Source: Apostichopus californicus
Taxonomy: Eukaryota > Echinodermata > Holothuroidea > Aspidochirotida > Stichopodidae
Length of the DNA: 30,150 bases
NCBI GenBank assembly: GCA_020650975.1
Contig: JAIPMN010009369.1
Coordinates: forward strand, 1 to 30,150
Direction: 5' to 3'
Shown: positions 12,270 to 30,150 of the stretch, one piece after another
Layout of the letters: each line of letters starts with the position of its first letter
Position numbering within the stretch: position 1 is the first letter of the stretch
Translations under genes and position numbers: made by a program
The notes under the pieces: generated by a model
Told to the model about the DNA's origin: nothing
The model's database searches: none
What the model saw: only the letters and a program-made list of their open reading frames with translations

Positions 12270-13979
12270 GTGAAAGGCGTGTTGAGTGCTTGTGGTTTAA
12301 AACTAAAACATTTATAATAATATGCTGATGGGCTACCAAGGTTCTAACTATTCTATGGCTCCAACAGGGCCCAAAAGTTGCTTACTCAAACTATATGTAC
12401 AGAACAGTTTATATGCAACTCAAAATTTTGTAATTACATAAACTGTAGTCCTGTGAAATAGTGCATGTTGGTCATTGGAAACTTGTACAGGTTATTTCAT
12501 AAATGGACATAAGAGTTTAATTCCCAATATTGATCCAGAAAGTACAAGGGAAGTGCAAATAAAATAAAAAAATTGGAAAGTTGGAATGGGGACATGAAGT
12601 CTGTTTCCAGAGGCAAAAGGTTCTACTAGGAACATCGTAAAGCTATTGTGGCACCATAGGGAAATATCATTCTTGAATTTACATCAACTGGTGTAGTGTT
12701 CCCATTGCTGTTATAATACATTTTATTCATTCCTAGATTCAAAATAACCATAAATGTGCAGTAGATATAAATAATGCTAGTGAATATTAAACCACATATG
12801 ACAGGACTACACTTACTATCTTCAATATCACAGCAGCATTTTGCATTGATTTTGGAAAGCGTTGGACACAGGTTTCTAGACTTCTGTACTTAAATCCAAA
12901 ACAAATGCAGAGCACTATCTTAGCTCGAAGAGCACATTGTTCATTAAAATTTATGAAGAGATGGTCAAAAATGTTATGGATGCGATTCAAACCTAACATG
13001 AAAGTAAATGTCTGGCGACAAAGTTTTTAGGATCATATGGATTCATTATAAATACCATTAGCATTTGTTTGTTAATAGAAAATTATTGTAGGAAGGTGTT
13101 TTCAACTGTTTGCAATTTTAATACGTTCAAGTAGTACATGGTGTATTAAAGGTTTGTTAACACTTACGGACAATTCACATCAGATACAAATATCTGCTTT
13201 AAAATATATTCAAATGTTAGGTCTTGAGGCAGGGCCATTCTCTCCCAAACCAATTTTCCCACTTTATAATAAACAGTCCTAAAAATTGACATATCCATTA
13301 ATTGCACTGGTCTGTTTCTAGTTGTCTATGATATATATTGTGAAAATTTCTAGTACTGCATTTAGTTAGTAGTTAGTGAATGCCTAGAACTCTCACATAC
13401 TGTACTGTACAAAATAACATTGCTAGCCTACTATGCCAATCACTGGAACCGTTGCTATCGACACAATTCTTATGGAGACCAAGGTACTGTATGCAGTATC
13501 TATGTGGAGTTTGTTGCCATTGCTATAGCCATACATTGTTTTCAACCAGGGTATTAATATTTACCTTTAGGTCCTCCCCATCACTACCCATCAATCCAAG
13601 GTAATTTAGTTATCTTCTCGAAATAAACAGTAAAAGGTGATAAGCCCACTGTCTAGTGGTTGATCATTAATCCAATTAGATTGATCTATAAAGATTGCAC
13701 AGTGTGATATAACCTTGTGTATGTCTTTATAGGCGTACCTATAGGTTCTGTAATTACATGGGATGTTGTATAGAAAGTCGTCTTGGCATACAGTTATGTC
13801 TGTCATATGCCTGACAAACTCGAAATTGAAGGGAAAGACAGGGAGTGGGGAGGGTGGGGATGGGAGTAGGAGTAGGGTCAGGTGCATTAAAGGGTTTTAT
13901 ATGGTTTGTATCCAGATATGTTGAATGGTCACCGTGACGATATTGGATATATAGTTTAATACTAAGTTATATTTCATTG

Positions 13980-14077
13980 TAGATATATATTGTGCCGCTC
14001 GCTTTGCAAAGTCACACATTTCCATCTTCACACTCACTCGAAAACGAGTTTCTTGTTTTCCAACAAAGCAAGGCAAG
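13980..14077 (+). promoter_or_regulatory. Possible core promoter and 5' UTR
   Basis: GATATATATTG at about 13981-13991 is TATA-like, with pyrimidine/CA-rich initiator-type sequence 30-45 bases downstream and an ATG in good context at 14078. The stretch is less AT-rich than its neighbours. The spacing is plausible, but no supporting data exist in the sequence. Confidence 0.18.
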
Positions 14078-14086
14078 ATGGTTCGT
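14078..14086 (+). CDS. Alternative weak candidate for hexokinase exon 1 start
   Basis: AAGATGG is a good initiation context. Three codons (MVR) end in phase 0 at CGT|GTAGGG. A TATA-like stretch lies about 95 bases upstream. This would give an unusually short N-terminus. It is entirely an inference. Confidence 0.12.
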
Positions 14087-14642
14087 GTAGGGGTTAGTGA
14101 AAATTTGCGAAATTGAAATGTTCATGATTCTACAAGTATTTTACTTTTCATTCATATTTGTACTTTTGCCCATCTTATGGTAAAACAGCATTGTCCGCAA
14201 AAATGCTTGGAAAGGGACAAAACATCAAAGCGTCAAGCTTTTGGGTTCTTGTGACTCTATGAGTGGTACATGTTTTTGTCATAAAACAAATTTCAAGTTA
14301 ATGACACTGTGATGTTCATCACATACCTCGCTATAAGTGGATCCAGCAGGTTTGTGAAGAGCTATCAATTTTTCATTGCCATGACAATGACAAAAAATGT
14401 CTTTTAAATCTTTCACTGCTCTTCATGAACAACTGCTCAGTACAGTAGTTAATTTACTAATTAGTTGCCCACAGTTGTTTGTTACTGCCTGTAAAAGGAT
14501 TTGGGTTTGAAAGCAAGGTCCTCAATGTTTGCTGGGTCACAGATTTGTAAACCAACACTGGAGTCGAAAAACCTGCCTAGATACGACCAGTAGTCTCACG
14601 GTAACATAAAGTTATGGTATGCTGTGATAATATAACAAGAGC

Positions 14643-14696
14643 ATGGATGGTCAAAAGCTGGGGAAAAAAATGGCCAAAAACTTGAAGGACATGACT
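14643..14696 (+). CDS. Weak candidate for hexokinase exon 1
   Basis: An ATG opens 18 codons (MDGQKLGKKMAKNLKDMT), ends on a codon boundary before GTAACC, and would join exon 2 in frame. The Lys-rich content fits the segment before this junction in glucokinase-type proteins. The donor is poor (ACT|GTAACC), so this is only one of several possibilities, including an exon outside the window. Confidence 0.15.
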
Positions 14697-15179
14697 GTAA
14701 CCCTTAGTTTAGTAATTTCCATACTGTTTAAACTTGTGTTTTTGAGGTTCCCCCTCGACATCTGTAATGTGTTGTATGTCTCCAACGGCACATATGTGAT
14801 AGATGGGAGTCACAGTACTTATCTAAACCTACTTCATGAAAGCTCGGGAGGCAATCGTTTGCAAGTCACCACTATTATTTATTCTGGAGGTCTGATGCAC
14901 AGCACATGCTGTGAATAGCTTATCAGGTATCGCATTACAAAATGCTAAGCAAGATGGGCAGATTGTTTATACAAGTGCAAAGATTCATAGCAGTTTATGT
15001 ATACAGAACCATAATAGTGTTTTATAAGAAGCAAAGTTCATCCCATTCAAAAGTGCTATGCAAAAAGGTTTCACACTAAATGATTCCCTGACATGTAGTC
15101 AAGGAATATGGCTGTTTATAAACTAGGGAGAGACTGGGGAAGTGTAAGAACGAATACAGGATAAATTCTGTAGGTTATC

Positions 15180-15562
15180 CGTGCATAGGCATAGGAGCCC
15201 AATTGATTTGGGGGGGGGGGGGGCTGTAAAGACTTGCCAGAAAAATATAACCAAAAGTTTTCGCGCTCCGTGGGCGTTCAACGTCTTAATGTGCATATAA
15301 TATAGGCATGCATCAGTTATTACATCGCATGCCAATAACATACAATCGTTTGCCCTGTTATAACCCTTCCATATTGGTTAGAATCATTGGGGAAGTCTTT
15401 ACAATAATAATGATAATAAAAATATAAGTTTAACCATTGAAAAACACATTGCAAATTATTTTCTTTCAGTAGGTGCCAGAAAAATTCTTATCATCATGCC
15501 CAAATTTTCACAAAAATATTTGGTTGGGGGAGCTGCAGCCCCCCCCTCCCCCGCCTCCTATG
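15180..15562. repeat. Inverted pair of GCATAGGAG / G-run repeats
   Basis: 15184-15250 (GCATAGGAGCCC, TTTGGGG run, GGCTG, GCCAGAAAAAT) resembles the reverse complement of about 15475-15565 (GGCATAGGAGGC, G run, GGCTGCAG, TTTTTCTGGCAC). They are diverged copies of one dispersed repeat in opposite orientation. Confidence 0.5.
15210..15223 (+). repeat. G14 run
   Basis: Homopolymer inside a GCATAGGAG...GGCTG context that recurs inverted at about 15526-15562. Confidence 0.9.
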
Positions 15563-15822
15563 CCGTTGGCTATCCATGCAGTCACTATTTTTTATATGAG
15601 TTCATATCGTCCTGGCTTGAGAATTATGGCATGCAAACCAACACGTGTGTATTTCTCCACCAATCCGAACAGATGTAAAATCATCAATACGTTCTGTTTG
15701 GTACCATTTCAATTCTTTCTATCTTTCATACACATGACCTTTTCACTTATCTCTGCCCAAGTTATCACAAATTCCTCTGCTAATTTTTCATGAATTTTTT
15801 CCTGGTTTCGTTGAATTTGTAG

Positions 15823-30016
<14,194 letters not shown>

Positions 30017-30150
30017 AAGAAGCTGAAGATGTACGGAACAATCGACCTCCATTTGTCTTTGTAAAACATGTTTTTTTTTAGGTATTTTGTTTTCATTGTG
30101 GGTATTGTTATTACACTGTATTATGCAATATAAAGCAACTTTATAATACA
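30017..30150 (+). other. Probable hexokinase 3' UTR
   Basis: Sequence after the predicted stop. No canonical AATAAA is present before the window edge. AATATAAAG at about 30127-30135 is only a weak variant signal, so the UTR may continue past the window. Confidence 0.5.

Larger units (their letters stand above)
9206..13979. other. No gene seen
   Basis: AT-rich, with scattered TACTGTA/ACAGTA words, a T19 run, a G run near 9487 and a local GCAGGACAATGC duplication at about 10064-10103. No coding exon was recognised on either strand. Confidence 0.55.
14697..15822. other. Sequence immediately upstream of hexokinase exon 2, no gene seen
   Basis: Probably the 3' part of intron 1, ending in TTTGTAG. 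It holds the inverted G-run repeats at 15180-15562. Confidence 0.6.

Noticed and set aside
14643-14918. 91-codon open frame as an independent gene
   Set aside because: No family resemblance. Only its first 18 codons are kept, as a weak exon 1 candidate.

Overview
This window looks like nuclear DNA from a marine invertebrate deuterostome, most likely an echinoderm. The evidence is large AT-rich introns with consensus GT-AG splice sites, no compact ORF layout, many short dispersed inverted-repeat and tRNA-derived elements, long homopolymer G/C tracts, and frequent TAGGCCTA- and TACTGTA-type words. The taxon is inferred from style only.

The one gene that can be read with confidence is a single-domain hexokinase on the + strand. 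It has eight internal coding exons (15823-15985, 16619-16758, 18960-19080, 20615-20706, 23899-23998, 25521-25713, 27126-27281, 28350-28696) and a terminal exon starting at 30009. The splice phases chain without a frame break. The joined product is 439 residues from the first readable exon to the stop at 30014-30016. It carries the phosphate-1 loop (LDLGGSNFR), the full hexokinase signature across the exon 4/5 junction, the catalytic Asp in VVNDT, the glucose-binding Glu in NMEWGAFGD, phosphate-2 (GTGTNACY) and the adenosine-site motifs. Exons 2, 6 and 8 (163, 100 and 156 bp) have the lengths remembered for vertebrate hexokinase and glucokinase exons. The first coding exon, expected to add roughly 10-25 residues, was not found with confidence. 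Three weak candidates are recorded.

Layout: 1 to about 15.8 kb is upstream or intron-1 sequence with no supported gene. It holds repeats: a GGGATGTAACC-type inverted-repeat element at 2017-2336, a 440-bp MITE at 5184-5623, a 279-bp inverted-repeat element at 6964-7242 and a short tRNA-derived SINE at about 8962-9205. From 15.8 to 30.1 kb lies the hexokinase gene. Its introns hold a second, oppositely oriented copy of the MITE (18277-18742), a longer copy of the SINE (about 27400-27851), a probable LINE 3' tail (about 24575-24710), tandem duplications, and a near-perfect foldback hairpin of about 167 bp in the last intron.

No new multi-gene system is evident. The observations most worth checking are the ambiguous hexokinase C-terminus (tandem splice acceptors and a read-through frame with a hydrophobic tail), the matched MITE pair with 3-bp TWA flanks, the foldback element, and simple repeats acting as polypyrimidine tracts of two exons.
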